Translations under genes and position numbers: made by a program
The notes under the pieces: generated by a model
Database searches by the model: none
What the model saw: the letters and a program-made list of their open reading frames with translations, nothing else
Told to the model about the DNA's origin: nothing
Assembly: GCA_958352885.1 (NCBI GenBank)
Contig: CATWQI010000008.1
Coordinates: forward strand, 1-64,000
Length of the DNA stretch: 64,000 bases
Source: an uncultured Duncaniella sp.
GTDB lineage: Bacteria > Bacteroidota > Bacteroidia > Bacteroidales > Muribaculaceae
Reading direction: 5' to 3'
Part shown: piece by piece, positions 33,386-43,091 of the stretch
Numbering within the stretch: the first letter of the stretch is position 1
How the letters are laid out: each line of letters begins with the position of its first letter

Positions 33386-36148
33386 TTAGAAATAAAGTTT
33401 CACACGAAGGCTGAATGTGCGACCGTAGCTGTAAAAGATTCGGTAGGCATTCTCCCAAGTGCCGGGAGAGCTGTAATCGGTGTAAGCGTCCATGATGTAG
33501 TAGTTGTTGAACACATTGTAGACGTTAGCTGAGAATGTGGCACGGATACCGTCGGTGATGGGGAAATTGTAGCTTGCATTGAGGTCAAGCTGATTTCCGA
33601 ACGGGATTCTCCAAGGTTCTGAAATCTTGAGAGTCTGACCGGGTGTCAGCGAAACACTGCTGCTGTTGTTAAGTGAGAAGTCGCTGAAGTTGCGTGCGCT
33701 GCAAGTCCAGTCAGCCCCTACACGGAAACCGCTGAACGGCTTGATCTGCATGCCGAGAGCACCTGTCATCTGAGCGGAACCGCCTACCTTTACCCCTTTC
33801 TGGTCAATAGTGGCATTGAGATGGTCGGGAGACATAGGAGTAGTGACCTGTGCAGGACGGTTACGGTCGCCAAGGTCTGACAGAGCCTCGCCACTGCTAT
33901 TGTAGAAGTAACCTACAGGGTCATTCTGCCATGTGTTGTCAGCGTATGCGAACATACCTGAAAGTTCAAACCAACGGGTGGGTTTGTAGACGAAGTTCAA
34001 TTCCACACCCATGTAGCGCGAGTCCACACCGTTCATTGTCGCAGTGTAACGGTCGTTGTCATACTGGAGTGTACCGGTGGTAATAAGCGTGCGGTCCATC
34101 CACATGGTGTAGTAACCGTTCAACTGAGCAGTAAATGTGGGAGAATGGAACTCGTAACCCAATTCAACCGCACCTACCTTTTCGTTACGGGGGTCAGGGT
34201 TGATGGCGTTTGAGTTGGGGGGTGAAACGAACACGCCATACTGGAGATATGGTGCACGGGTGATATAACCGCCGTTGACAAACACGTTGTTGTAACGGTC
34301 AATATTGTAGTTGGCACCACCTTTGATATTGCCGGCGAAGAAAGTCTTGGTAGGTGACTTGCTGTCAGCCTTATCGCAGTAGAAATTCTCGTAACGGTTA
34401 TAAGTGTTGAGGTTCATTGCGCCTGCAAGGACAAGATTGAGTTTCTTGTCAAATAGATTATATTCAGCCTGGGCATAAACACCTTCCTGCCAGATACGGC
34501 TATCCCAGTCTCGGTACACGACGTCACCGACACCAAGCTTCTTGGTCTGATAAGCAATCTTGTCAGCTTCAGTGGCAAATGTGCGTGAATTGTAAGAAGC
34601 GGCACGGTATGTATCTATGAAATACTCGCCATTGTACAGGTCGGAAATCTCATTTCTGTGCTCACCATAATAATAACGGATATCAAGACCGGCAGTGATT
34701 GAAAGGTTGTCGGTAATCTCGTTTTTGTAGTTTGTGATGCCGCCAAACCAGCGGTGGTTGTTTACCGAATTAGACATAACCATGAGAGCGCCGGTGGTGC
34801 TACGCTGGTTCATGAGCTGAATCTGGTCGTATGCGAATGTTCCGTCAGGATTACGGAAATTGTAAGTCTCACCGTTGCTTTCGTAAGAAATCCAGTTAAG
34901 ATTTCCGTTTGATGCGCCATACCATGCGCTGCGCAGCGAGCTTGTGGAAGCCTGTCCGCTTGCGCCGTAACCGGAGCCGACCGACGCATAGATTACAGAT
35001 GAAAGTGATGATTTGTGGTTAATCTGCCATACATGGTTCAGCATCGCCACAGGCTTGTTATAGACGTTGTACTGAGAGGATTTCTGTTCGCCGTTGAGAC
35101 CGAAACCGAAGGTGGGGTTGTAGCGGTAAGCCTCACCCTTAGGCATGAAGTTAGCGACATCCTGCCAGCCCTGTACAGAAAGACCGTCCTGAGAACTACG
35201 CTTGTAGTGAGTCTGGGGTGCGCCTGTCACTGTAAGTGAAATCTGATTGTTCTCATTCAGACGCTTGGAGATGTTGAGGAAGTAGCTGTATGACTTGTAT
35301 TCGGTACCCTGGATATAGCCGTCGCCGGTCTTGCGCGCACCGAGGAATGTAAGAGCCCATCCGTTCTTCATCATACCGGTCGAGAAAGAGATACCGTAAT
35401 TCATCGAATTGTCATTGCCGAGACCGTACCAGAGAGTACCACCCTTCTTGGCGTCAAGACCTTTGGTTATCATGTTGATAGTACCACCGAAAGATGGAGC
35501 AGAGATGATAGTGGCGCCGAGACCGCGCTGTACCTGCATGGATGAAGTCACATCACCGAGACCGGACCAGTTGAACCAATAGATACCGCCCCACTCCATG
35601 TCATTGACAGGAACACCGTTGACCATTGTAGCTGTGTTTGATGCCTTGAAGCCACGGATATTAATCTTGGCGTCGCCGAAACCGCCTCCGTCTTTTGTTG
35701 CCCATACACCGGGTGTGGTCTTTAGGATTTCAGGAAGTTCCTGGTTACCGAGCTTGGTGTCGATGGTTGCCGCATCGACAGCCGAAACAGCGACAGGGGT
35801 CTTACGTGTACGTGCGATGGACTGAGTCACCACGACGTCCTGGAGCATCTGGGTCTCCACCTCCATCTTCACCTCGCCCATATTTGCCTGAGCCTTAAGG
35901 TTAAGTGGAGCATATCCAATGTAGTTGACGTGGATATCCTTGCCAGCAGGGGCATTGATAACGAAACGGCCGTCGATATCGGTGACCGCCACAATCTTTG
36001 TGCCGGGTACAGATACAGTGGCACCGATAATAGGCTCACCGTCCTCACCGAGAATCACGCCACTACACTTAATATCATCCGGTGCAGCCATAGCAGCCGC
36101 ACATGCCAGCCAGAAAGCTCCGGCTAAGAGAATGAGTCTCTTAATCAT
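33386..36148 (-). CDS. TonB-dependent receptor
   Basis: A 920-residue outer-membrane channel. Signal peptide (MIKRLILLAGAFWLACAAAM), then a carboxypeptidase-regulatory-like domain (GVILGEDGEPIIGATVSVPG), residues about 25-110, the plug (residues about 120-230, RIKINIRGFKASNTATMVNG-like) and a 22-strand barrel to the C-terminus, ending YSYGRTFSLRVKLYF. It takes up a ligand with energy from TonB. The plug carries INIRGFKASNTATMVNGVPV. It pairs with the lipoprotein gene downstream rather than with SusD. The substrate is not deducible. Confidence 0.9.
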   Translation of the reverse strand: MIKRLILLAGAFWLACAAAMAAPDDIKCSGVILGEDGEPIIGATVSVPGTKIVAVTDIDGRFVINAPAGKDIHVNYIGYAPLNLKAQANMGEVKMEVETQMLQDVVVTQSIARTRKTPVAVSAVDAATIDTKLGNQELPEILKTTPGVWATKDGGGFGDAKINIRGFKASNTATMVNGVPVNDMEWGGIYWFNWSGLGDVTSSMQVQRGLGATIISAPSFGGTINMITKGLDAKKGGTLWYGLGNDNSMNYGISFSTGMMKNGWALTFLGARKTGDGYIQGTEYKSYSYFLNISKRLNENNQISLTVTGAPQTHYKRSSQDGLSVQGWQDVANFMPKGEAYRYNPTFGFGLNGEQKSSQYNVYNKPVAMLNHVWQINHKSSLSSVIYASVGSGYGASGQASTSSLRSAWYGASNGNLNWISYESNGETYNFRNPDGTFAYDQIQLMNQRSTTGALMVMSNSVNNHRWFGGITNYKNEITDNLSITAGLDIRYYYGEHRNEISDLYNGEYFIDTYRAASYNSRTFATEADKIAYQTKKLGVGDVVYRDWDSRIWQEGVYAQAEYNLFDKKLNLVLAGAMNLNTYNRYENFYCDKADSKSPTKTFFAGNIKGGANYNIDRYNNVFVNGGYITRAPYLQYGVFVSPPNSNAINPDPRNEKVGAVELGYEFHSPTFTAQLNGYYTMWMDRTLITTGTLQYDNDRYTATMNGVDSRYMGVELNFVYKPTRWFELSGMFAYADNTWQNDPVGYFYNSSGEALSDLGDRNRPAQVTTPMSPDHLNATIDQKGVKVGGSAQMTGALGMQIKPFSGFRVGADWTCSARNFSDFSLNNSSSVSLTPGQTLKISEPWRIPFGNQLDLNASYNFPITDGIRATFSANVYNVFNNYYIMDAYTDYSSPGTWENAYRIFYSYGRTFSLRVKLYF

Positions 36149-36258
36149 AATAATGACTGATTAGTTAATAAATTTGAGATTTGTGTTGTCTGGTAGATTT
36201 TAAGTTTTATGGATATGTCGAACGTCCATAACCATAATTGCCCTTTAAAAATTTTTAG

Positions 36259-36266
36259 CAAAGTTA
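36259..36266 (-). promoter_or_regulatory. -7 element of the receptor-lipoprotein operon
   Basis: Minus-strand TAACTTTG (36266-36259) lies 110 bp before the receptor ATG. No clear -33 element. The leader of about 105 nt holds nothing obvious. Confidence 0.45.
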
Positions 36267-36324
36267 GTTAATATTATTGAATTTGCGGGAGTCCAGGATG
36301 TTAAATTTTTATGGCATAGTTATT

Positions 36325-36356
36325 TTTGGTCTAATTTGAAATAATTCGTAATTTTG
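36325..36356 (+). promoter_or_regulatory. promoter of mutS
   Basis: TTTG (36325-36328) and TAATTTTG (36349-36356) are 20 bp apart, 44 bp before the mutS ATG. It is divergent from the receptor operon. Confidence 0.75.
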
Positions 36357-36400
36357 TGGTATAAAAACATTACAATTTATCACAAGACACCCTGATATAT

Positions 36401-39019
36401 ATGGCAAAGCCTATCGTCGAGACCCCCTTGATGAAACAATATATTGCGATGAAGCAGAAGCATCCCGATGCCATTCTGCTTTTTCGTGTCGGAGATTTTT
36501 ATGAGACATTTTCGGAAGACGCGATAGCAGCGTCGGAGATTCTCGGAATCACACTTACCCGACGTGCCAACGGGTCAGCCCAGTATGTGGAACTTGCCGG
36601 CTTCCCCCATCATGCACTTGACACATATCTGCCCAAATTGGTCCGTGCAGGCAAGCGTGTGGCGATATGTGAGCAGCTTGAGGACCCCAAGACCACCAAG
36701 AAACTTGTCAAACGAGGTATAACCGAGCTTGTCACCCCTGGCGTATCCATCAATGACAATGTGCTCAATCATCGTGAGAACAATTTCCTTGCCGCCCTGC
36801 ATTTCGGAAAGCAGATGACAGGGGTGGCGTTCCTGGACATATCCACAGGCGAGTTTCTCACAGCTGAAGGGAGCACTGACTATATAGAGAAACTGCTCAC
36901 CAATTTCGCACCCAAGGAGATACTGGTGGAGCGAGGCAAAAGGAAGATGATGGACGAGTGCTTCGCAGAGCATTACTTCACGTTCGAGCTTGACGACTGG
37001 GTGTTCACCGACGATGCCGCCCGTGACAGGCTGCTCAAACAGTTCGAGACATCCTCGCTCAAAGGTTTCGGCATCCACAATATGTCATCGGCTATCATTG
37101 CCTCCGGAGCGATACTCCATTACCTCGACATAACCCAGCACACCCACACATCGCACATCACCGCACTCGCCAGAATCGAGGAAGGGATGGCTGTGAGGCT
37201 CGACCGGTTCACCATACGCAATCTCGAACTTGTGCATACCATGGGCGAGGAGGGCAAAAGCCTTCTTGACGTGATAGACCGCACTGTCAGTCCTATGGGA
37301 GCACGTCTTTTGCGCCGCTGGGTGCTCTTTCCGCTCAAGGACAGCAAGGAAATAAACAAGCGACTCGACATAGTGGAATATTTCTTCCGTGAACCGTCGG
37401 ACCGTGACGCACTCAAGGAGGCGCTGGAGCATATCGGGGACCTGGAACGGCTTATAGGCAAAGTGGCAGCCGCAAGAGTCAACCCGCGCGAGATGATGCA
37501 GCTCCACAGGGCCCTGGAGATGATAAAGCCCATCAAAAGTCTGTGCGAGCAGTCAGGACAGCCGGCACTCGTGTCAATCGGCGAACAGCTTAATCCCTGC
37601 GAGAGCATATCGGACAAAATAGGACGTGAAATTATTGACGATGCCCCGACCGCCCTTAACCGCGGACAGGTAATACGCGAAGGTGTGGACACAGAGCTTG
37701 ACGAACTGCGGGAAATAGCTTTCCGTGGCAAGGATTACCTGCTGCAGCTTCAGCAGCGTGAGAGCCAGCGCACGGGTATCCCTTCACTCAAGGTGGCTTA
37801 CAACAATGTGTTCGGATATTATATAGAGGTCACCAATACCCACAAGGATAAGGTGCCGGAGGAATGGATAAGGAAGCAGACTCTTGTCAATGCCGAGCGT
37901 TACATAACCCAGGAACTGAAGGAATACGAGGAGAAGATACTCGGCGCCCAGGACCGGATAGCCATAATAGAGCAACGTATTTATACGGAACTTGTGAACC
38001 GGCTGTGCGACTATATCCCCGCTATACTGCTTGACGCGCAGCTCGTGGCCCAGCTCGATGTGTACAACTCGCTCACACGTGTGGCGCTCGAAAACAGATA
38101 CAACCGTCCGGTGGTAGATGATTCACTTGACATTTCCATTGTGGAGGGGAGACATCCAGTAATAGAAAAGGAACTTCCTCCGGGTGAACCGTACATCACA
38201 AATACAGTGAACCTGTCAAACACCGGAACACAGGTAATGATGATTACAGGACCCAACATGTCGGGTAAGTCCGCACTGCTACGCCAGACCGCACTGAACG
38301 TGCTCCTCGCCCAGATAGGGAGCTTCGTAGCCGCCGAGAGCGCCCACATAGGGGTGGTGGACAAGATTTTCACCCGTGTAGGGGCAAGCGACAACATATC
38401 GCTCGGCGAGTCGACATTCATGGTGGAGATGAACGAGGCGGCATCCATACTTAACAACATGAGCGAACGCTCGCTCATACTCTTCGACGAGCTCGGACGA
38501 GGCACTTCCACCTACGACGGTATCTCGATTGCGTGGGCGATAGTGGAGCATATACATGAATACGGAGGCATACACCCCAAGACTCTTTTTGCGACACACT
38601 ACCATGAGCTTAACGAAATGGAGAAGAGCTTCCAGCGGGTGGTCAACTACAATGTCTCTGTCAAGGAAATAGACGGAAAGGTAGTGTTCCTGCGCAAACT
38701 CGCCAGGGGCGGCAGCGAACACAGTTTCGGCATACATGTGGCAAAACTCGCAGGCATGCCCCAGTCGATAGTCAGACGGGCTGACGAGGTGCTGACACAT
38801 CTTGAGAAGTCAAACCGTGACACAGATTCGGAAATTGTGAAGAATCTCGCCAATGTCAGCGAGGAGGCTGAAGGTATGCAGCTTTCTTTCTTCCAGCTCG
38901 ACGACCCAGTGCTTGCCCAGCTGCGTGACCAGATTCTCGGTCTCGACATAGACAATCTCACACCTATGGGAGCACTCAACAAGCTGAACGATATCAAAGC
39001 CATCCTAACGGGAAAATGA
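36401..39019 (+). CDS. mutS: DNA mismatch repair protein MutS
   Basis: The 872-residue ATPase recognises base mismatches and starts mismatch repair. The mismatch-binding motif is LFRVGDFYETF near residues 27-37 (Phe-x-Glu at the wedge). The C-terminal ATPase has Walker A TGPNMSGKSALLRQ near 620, the signature SLGESTFMVEMNE, Walker B LILFDELGRGTSTYDG, and the His-containing LFATHYHEL. Length is standard for MutS1. Single gene with its own promoter. Confidence 0.97.
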   Translation: MAKPIVETPLMKQYIAMKQKHPDAILLFRVGDFYETFSEDAIAASEILGITLTRRANGSAQYVELAGFPHHALDTYLPKLVRAGKRVAICEQLEDPKTTKKLVKRGITELVTPGVSINDNVLNHRENNFLAALHFGKQMTGVAFLDISTGEFLTAEGSTDYIEKLLTNFAPKEILVERGKRKMMDECFAEHYFTFELDDWVFTDDAARDRLLKQFETSSLKGFGIHNMSSAIIASGAILHYLDITQHTHTSHITALARIEEGMAVRLDRFTIRNLELVHTMGEEGKSLLDVIDRTVSPMGARLLRRWVLFPLKDSKEINKRLDIVEYFFREPSDRDALKEALEHIGDLERLIGKVAAARVNPREMMQLHRALEMIKPIKSLCEQSGQPALVSIGEQLNPCESISDKIGREIIDDAPTALNRGQVIREGVDTELDELREIAFRGKDYLLQLQQRESQRTGIPSLKVAYNNVFGYYIEVTNTHKDKVPEEWIRKQTLVNAERYITQELKEYEEKILGAQDRIAIIEQRIYTELVNRLCDYIPAILLDAQLVAQLDVYNSLTRVALENRYNRPVVDDSLDISIVEGRHPVIEKELPPGEPYITNTVNLSNTGTQVMMITGPNMSGKSALLRQTALNVLLAQIGSFVAAESAHIGVVDKIFTRVGASDNISLGESTFMVEMNEAASILNNMSERSLILFDELGRGTSTYDGISIAWAIVEHIHEYGGIHPKTLFATHYHELNEMEKSFQRVVNYNVSVKEIDGKVVFLRKLARGGSEHSFGIHVAKLAGMPQSIVRRADEVLTHLEKSNRDTDSEIVKNLANVSEEAEGMQLSFFQLDDPVLAQLRDQILGLDIDNLTPMGALNKLNDIKAILTGK

Positions 39020-39104
39020 TTCCGGAGCAACACCTCCCCCCCTCCCCCGCTTTGCCAAGCGGTTCCACTGAACCGGCTACCCGGTCAAAGCATCTGTAAC
39101 CACA

Positions 39105-39142
39105 AGAAAAAGAGACCGCCCGAACATCTCGGACGATCTCTT
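39105..39142 (-). terminator. intrinsic terminator of the barrel gene
   Basis: AAGAGACCGCCCGA (39110-39123) and TCGGACGATCTCTT (39129-39142) pair; the two non-Watson-Crick positions are G-U wobbles only on the minus strand, where TTTTTC follows. This fixes its direction. Confidence 0.75.
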
Positions 39143-39189
39143 CATTTTCTCACCACCCTCTGATAAATCTTTTTATCGCCATTTACAAA

Positions 39190-39223
39190 GGATGCTGTCT
39201 GGGCAAAAGCCCGGACAGCATCC
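39190..39223. terminator. long hairpin downstream of mutS
   Basis: GGATGCTGTC and GACAGCATCC with GGGC/GCCC inside and an AAAA loop form a stem of about 15 bp at 39190-39223 with one wobble/mismatch. It has no strong T-run on either strand. It may serve both convergent genes or act as an mRNA-stabilising stem. Confidence 0.5.
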
Positions 39224-39295
39224 TTGCTCTTATACATCCGGAGCAACGACGGCTCCTAATCGGATCTAATAAATACTTTTCAAAATCCTATCGGA

Positions 39296-42085
39296 TTAGT
39301 AACGGGGAGGACGTCCGCCGGGACCACCCATGCCACCGCCTCGGTTACCCTCACGACCGCCGCTTGGTTCATTACCTTTACCGAAAGTATTGAATCGCCA
39401 GTTGAGAGAGAACATACAGTAACGTGAAAGCGAGTTGTACTCGATATCATCAATATAGTTGGCAGTAACAGTACGAGTGATGTTGTTCTGCTGGTTCAAT
39501 ATGTCGTAAACCTTGAAAGAGAGCGTGAGAGACTTGTTGCGGAGGAACTGCTGCGAGATTGACGCATTCCATCTTGAGGTACGGGTGTTATAGCCGGCAG
39601 CATAACCTTCGGTGGCTGAGTAATTGAAATCACTCTGAATAGTAAAGCCCCAGGGAGTGTAATATGAGACATCGGCACGTCCGCCGTAACGCTGTACAGT
39701 CTGATTGTTTGCAGTGTTCACACTGTTGTGAATTGTCTGGATAGAGTACTGGGGACGTAGCTCAAATTCAAAGTTGTCAGGACGGAAAGCGATACCGGGG
39801 CTTTCGGAAATCATGAACGAGAGCGAAGCGTTGCGAAGTTCGTTGTTGAAACCGATGGAACGCTGTGCATTCACGAAAACATTGTTTGAGATACGCCACT
39901 TTTTATTTCTAAGAGGCATTGAGAACATATTCATCACACGTCCGTTCCACACACCGTTGACGTTGACGTAGGTAGTCTGTCTGCCACCGGTCTCCTGATT
40001 GAATGTGGTCTTTGAGATGATGGAGTTCTGTGCGAACTGGAAGTCGCCCATCAACATGATGGAACGCTGCGACTCCATGTTGAAATCCTGATAACGAATC
40101 ATCACATTGTGAGTGAACGAGGGGTCGAGGTCAGGGTTACCGACTATAATATTCATGGGGTCGGAAACATCAGCCACAGGCTGCAACTGGGTAAGAGACG
40201 GCTGTGACGAACGCCCGCGGTAATGCAGCATCAATGATGAATTTTTGCTGTAACGATAGCGCAAGCGCAGGTAAGGAGCGTAGTTCCACACCCAACGGGT
40301 GTCGATGTTACGTGCGGAATTTATCAGGTCCTTGGATTCGGACATCTGCGGAACCAGCGCCATACCGACTTCCATATTGTATTTTGCGGAAGTCTTCTTG
40401 AAGCCCATGCTTATATTCTGATTGAAATAGTCATTACGGAAACGGTTGGAGTATGTAGGGTCGGGCTCCACTCCAAGAGGGGGCATGATGTCGAATTCAT
40501 AGTCCTCGGGGATATTGTAGACGAGCTTGTCGGCATTGTTCCAACGGTAATTCATACGGTAAGAGAACACGAGCGAGTTTCCATTTGCCACATTGCCGAG
40601 AGGCTCTGTCCAGGTGAGCTGGGTCATCACCTGATTGGACCAGGTGTGATTGTTGGCATACTGGTCGAGAATGTCAGTAGAGTCAAGGAGCTGGTAAAGG
40701 TTGTGGGAGTAAGAGGTCTCACGCTCACGCACATTTGACAGAGAATACTGCATGCTCACTGAGAACGAACGACCGCGGCGCTGCTTGAAATTGTGAGAGT
40801 AGATGAGACGACCGCCGAACTCGTATGACTTGCCACGGCTGAGGGCATTGTTGGTGCTTCGGCTCACCTCGGTATTATTCTGGTCAGTATTTATGGTGTT
40901 GTCATCGCTGAGCGACTTGTTATAGTTGTACGAGAAATTCGGGCGGAACTCCAAGGTGTTGAATGAGTCCGGTTTCCATAACACACGGAAGTCAGCACGC
41001 ACATTGTTTCCGCGGTCACGGGCATACTTGTTGGTCTTTGCGAATGTTGAGTAATCCTCAAATATATATTCACGGTCCTGGCGGGTGCGTGATTCACGGT
41101 CGGTGTTGGAGAACAAGATGTCACCACCGACACGGATTATCTCCTCCTTACCCACGTTGAAGTTTATACCCAGCGAGCGGGACTGGGTTATACCATTGTT
41201 ACCTCCGAAACGACGGAAACGGTTACCGTTGCTGTCGGTGAAGCCGAGCTGATTTGTGTTGTTGAAATTTCCAAGGATGGTAAACTGATTACCGTTCCAG
41301 AATCGGTTGACATTAAACGATGCCGCATAACGGTCATCGGTACCATATCCGCCTTCAGCGGTGCCGAACCAGCCCTGGTTCATACCTTTCTTGACAGTGA
41401 GATTTATGACAGTCTCATCCTCACCATCGTCCACGCCTGTCAGACGCGCCATATCACTTTTTCGGTCTACGACCTGAAGTTTGTCAATCATGTTTACCGG
41501 AAGATTCTTTGAGGCAACCTGAGGGTCATCGCTGAAAAACTCCTTGCCGTCGATAAGAATTTTGGTAACCTCCTTGCCGTTTGCGGTAATCTTGCCATCG
41601 CTGTCAACCTCTACACCGGGTAGGCGCTTGAGCAAGTCCTCAACCACAGCATTAGGCTGTGTATGGTAAGAATCGGCATTGTACTCTACGGTATCCTCCA
41701 TCACCTTGATAGGTGTCTTCACCGCAACCACATCAACCTCGCCAAGAAGCTCGGTCGATTCCTTAAGGCTCAGGAGACCTACGTTAAGATTGGAATTCGA
41801 GACAGTAACAGGTTTTTCCAAATCGGAATAACCGATATAACCTACTTCAAGGATGTATTTGCCGGACTTAATGTCGGGGATGGAAAATTTGCCGTCAATA
41901 TCTGTTGTCACACCAGCCACAAAAGCCGAGTCCTTTGCAGAAACAAGTTTGACAGCAGCCTCCATGAGGGGCTCTTTACTATTGACATCCTTAACAACGC
42001 CTGTGATATTAAACGCAACCGCCGCAACCGAGACGGAAAGAAAAAGTAAAATGAATAGAAATCTGTTAAGACTGAAACGTGTCAT
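39296..42085 (-). CDS. outer-membrane beta-barrel protein, TonB-receptor-like, with Gly-rich tail
   Basis: A 929-residue protein. Signal peptide (LFILLFLSVSVAAVAFNI), a carboxypeptidase-regulatory-like domain (GVVKDVNSKEPLMEAAVKLV, residues about 28-110), a plug region with NAVVEDLLKRLPGVEVDSDG and KILIDGKEFFSDDP, then a long barrel. The end is Gly/Arg-rich and low-complexity (GGREGNRGGGMGGPGGRPPRY without the usual terminal barrel strand after it), a feature of one Bacteroidales group of such proteins. The substrate is unknown. Monocistronic, with terminator at 39105-39142. Confidence 0.88.
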   Translation of the reverse strand: MTRFSLNRFLFILLFLSVSVAAVAFNITGVVKDVNSKEPLMEAAVKLVSAKDSAFVAGVTTDIDGKFSIPDIKSGKYILEVGYIGYSDLEKPVTVSNSNLNVGLLSLKESTELLGEVDVVAVKTPIKVMEDTVEYNADSYHTQPNAVVEDLLKRLPGVEVDSDGKITANGKEVTKILIDGKEFFSDDPQVASKNLPVNMIDKLQVVDRKSDMARLTGVDDGEDETVINLTVKKGMNQGWFGTAEGGYGTDDRYAASFNVNRFWNGNQFTILGNFNNTNQLGFTDSNGNRFRRFGGNNGITQSRSLGINFNVGKEEIIRVGGDILFSNTDRESRTRQDREYIFEDYSTFAKTNKYARDRGNNVRADFRVLWKPDSFNTLEFRPNFSYNYNKSLSDDNTINTDQNNTEVSRSTNNALSRGKSYEFGGRLIYSHNFKQRRGRSFSVSMQYSLSNVRERETSYSHNLYQLLDSTDILDQYANNHTWSNQVMTQLTWTEPLGNVANGNSLVFSYRMNYRWNNADKLVYNIPEDYEFDIMPPLGVEPDPTYSNRFRNDYFNQNISMGFKKTSAKYNMEVGMALVPQMSESKDLINSARNIDTRWVWNYAPYLRLRYRYSKNSSLMLHYRGRSSQPSLTQLQPVADVSDPMNIIVGNPDLDPSFTHNVMIRYQDFNMESQRSIMLMGDFQFAQNSIISKTTFNQETGGRQTTYVNVNGVWNGRVMNMFSMPLRNKKWRISNNVFVNAQRSIGFNNELRNASLSFMISESPGIAFRPDNFEFELRPQYSIQTIHNSVNTANNQTVQRYGGRADVSYYTPWGFTIQSDFNYSATEGYAAGYNTRTSRWNASISQQFLRNKSLTLSFKVYDILNQQNNITRTVTANYIDDIEYNSLSRYCMFSLNWRFNTFGKGNEPSGGREGNRGGGMGGPGGRPPRY

Positions 42086-42129
42086 AAAAAAATATTGTCC
42101 TGTTTATACTATTTTGTAGTATTTGACAC

Positions 42130-42137
42130 CAAAATTA
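42130..42137 (-). promoter_or_regulatory. -7 element of the 929-residue barrel gene
   Basis: Minus-strand TAATTTTG (42137-42130) lies 45 bp before the ATG. No -33 element at the right spacing. Confidence 0.45.
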
Positions 42138-42267
42138 CTAAAAGTTTAACCCTAAAAACTCCATAATCTACAATTAAAGAATTTCAGTAGACAATCAGGG
42201 AAAACAGATAAAAAAGCCGCCCGAACGTTAACGACTGTTAACCCGATAATCGGGATAGAGCCGCGAC

Positions 42268-42315
42268 AAAAAAACGAGAGCGTAGCCTTTGGATGGGTGG
42301 GGCGGCTACGCTCTC
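42268..42315 (-). terminator. intrinsic terminator of the rpsF operon
   Basis: GAGAGCGTAGCC (42276-42287) pairs perfectly with GGCTACGCTCTC (42304-42315). On the minus strand GTTTTTTTG follows, a classic terminator. Confidence 0.9.
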
Positions 42316-42359
42316 AGGGAAATTGGAGGGTTGGGATATTTCCTTATGTATGACTGAAA

Positions 42360-42800
42360 TTATTCAGATACAACTTCAAATGGAATCTCAACGGTAACAT
42401 CACGGTGCAGACGGATGGTAGCAACATAGTTGCCAACTTCCTTCACAGGCTCGATAACGATGAGCTTGCGGTCGATGTTGTGACCAAGCTTTTCGAGAGC
42501 CTCTGCAATCTGGATGCTGTTCACAGAGCCGAAAATAGTACCGGTCGAAGAGGTCTTTGCTCCGATAGTGAGCTTAACATCAGCGAGTGCGGCAGCCGCA
42601 GCTTCAGCCTCAGCCTTGATGCGAGCGAGCTTGTGAGCGCGCTGACGCTGGTTTTCAGCAAGAACTTTAAGAGCTGACTCGGTAGCAATAACAGCTTTGC
42701 CGGTGGGGATAAGGTAGTTACGACCATATCCGCTCTTTACTTCGACTACATCGTCTTTGTAGCCAAGGTTGGCGATATCTTCTTTAAGAATGAGCTTCAT
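42360..42800 (-). CDS. rplI: 50S ribosomal protein L9
   Basis: The 146-residue ribosomal protein L9 binds 23S rRNA near the base of the L1 stalk. The N-terminal domain is clear (KLILKEDIANLGYKDDVVEV, GYGRNYLIPTGKAV), followed by the long connecting helix (about residues 45-75) and the C-terminal domain. Third gene of the conserved rpsF-rpsR-rplI operon, 21 bp after rpsR and just before a strong terminator. Confidence 0.97.
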   Translation of the reverse strand: MKLILKEDIANLGYKDDVVEVKSGYGRNYLIPTGKAVIATESALKVLAENQRQRAHKLARIKAEAEAAAAALADVKLTIGAKTSSTGTIFGSVNSIQIAEALEKLGHNIDRKLIVIEPVKEVGNYVATIRLHRDVTVEIPFEVVSE

Positions 42801-42821
42801 ATTTCCTAATAGCTTTTAAAG

Positions 42822-43088
42822 TTATTTCATCAAGTCAGTAACGTAGGGGAGAAGAGCGAGGTGGCGTGCACGCTTAACAGCCTGAGCCACGCGACGCTGG
42901 AACTTGAGAGAAGTTCCGGTGATGCGGCGGGGAAGAATCTTGCCCTGCTCGTTGAGGAACTTCTTAAGGAATTCGGGATCCTTGTAATCAATATACTTGA
43001 TACCGCTTCTCTTGAAACGGCAATATTTTTTCTTCTTAACGTCTACCGACAGTGGAGTGAGGTAGCGAATTTCTGATGCTTGTGCCAT
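42822..43088 (-). CDS. rpsR: 30S ribosomal protein S18
   Basis: The 88-residue small-subunit protein pairs with S6 on the 30S platform. The signature (RFKRSGIKYIDYKDPEFLKK, LPRRITGTSLKFQRRVAQAV) is complete. Two of the Cys seen in some zinc-binding S18 forms are lacking, apart from one near KKYCRFK. It lies 3 bp after rpsF. Confidence 0.97.
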   Translation of the reverse strand: MAQASEIRYLTPLSVDVKKKKYCRFKRSGIKYIDYKDPEFLKKFLNEQGKILPRRITGTSLKFQRRVAQAVKRARHLALLPYVTDLMK

Positions 43089-43091
43089 GAT

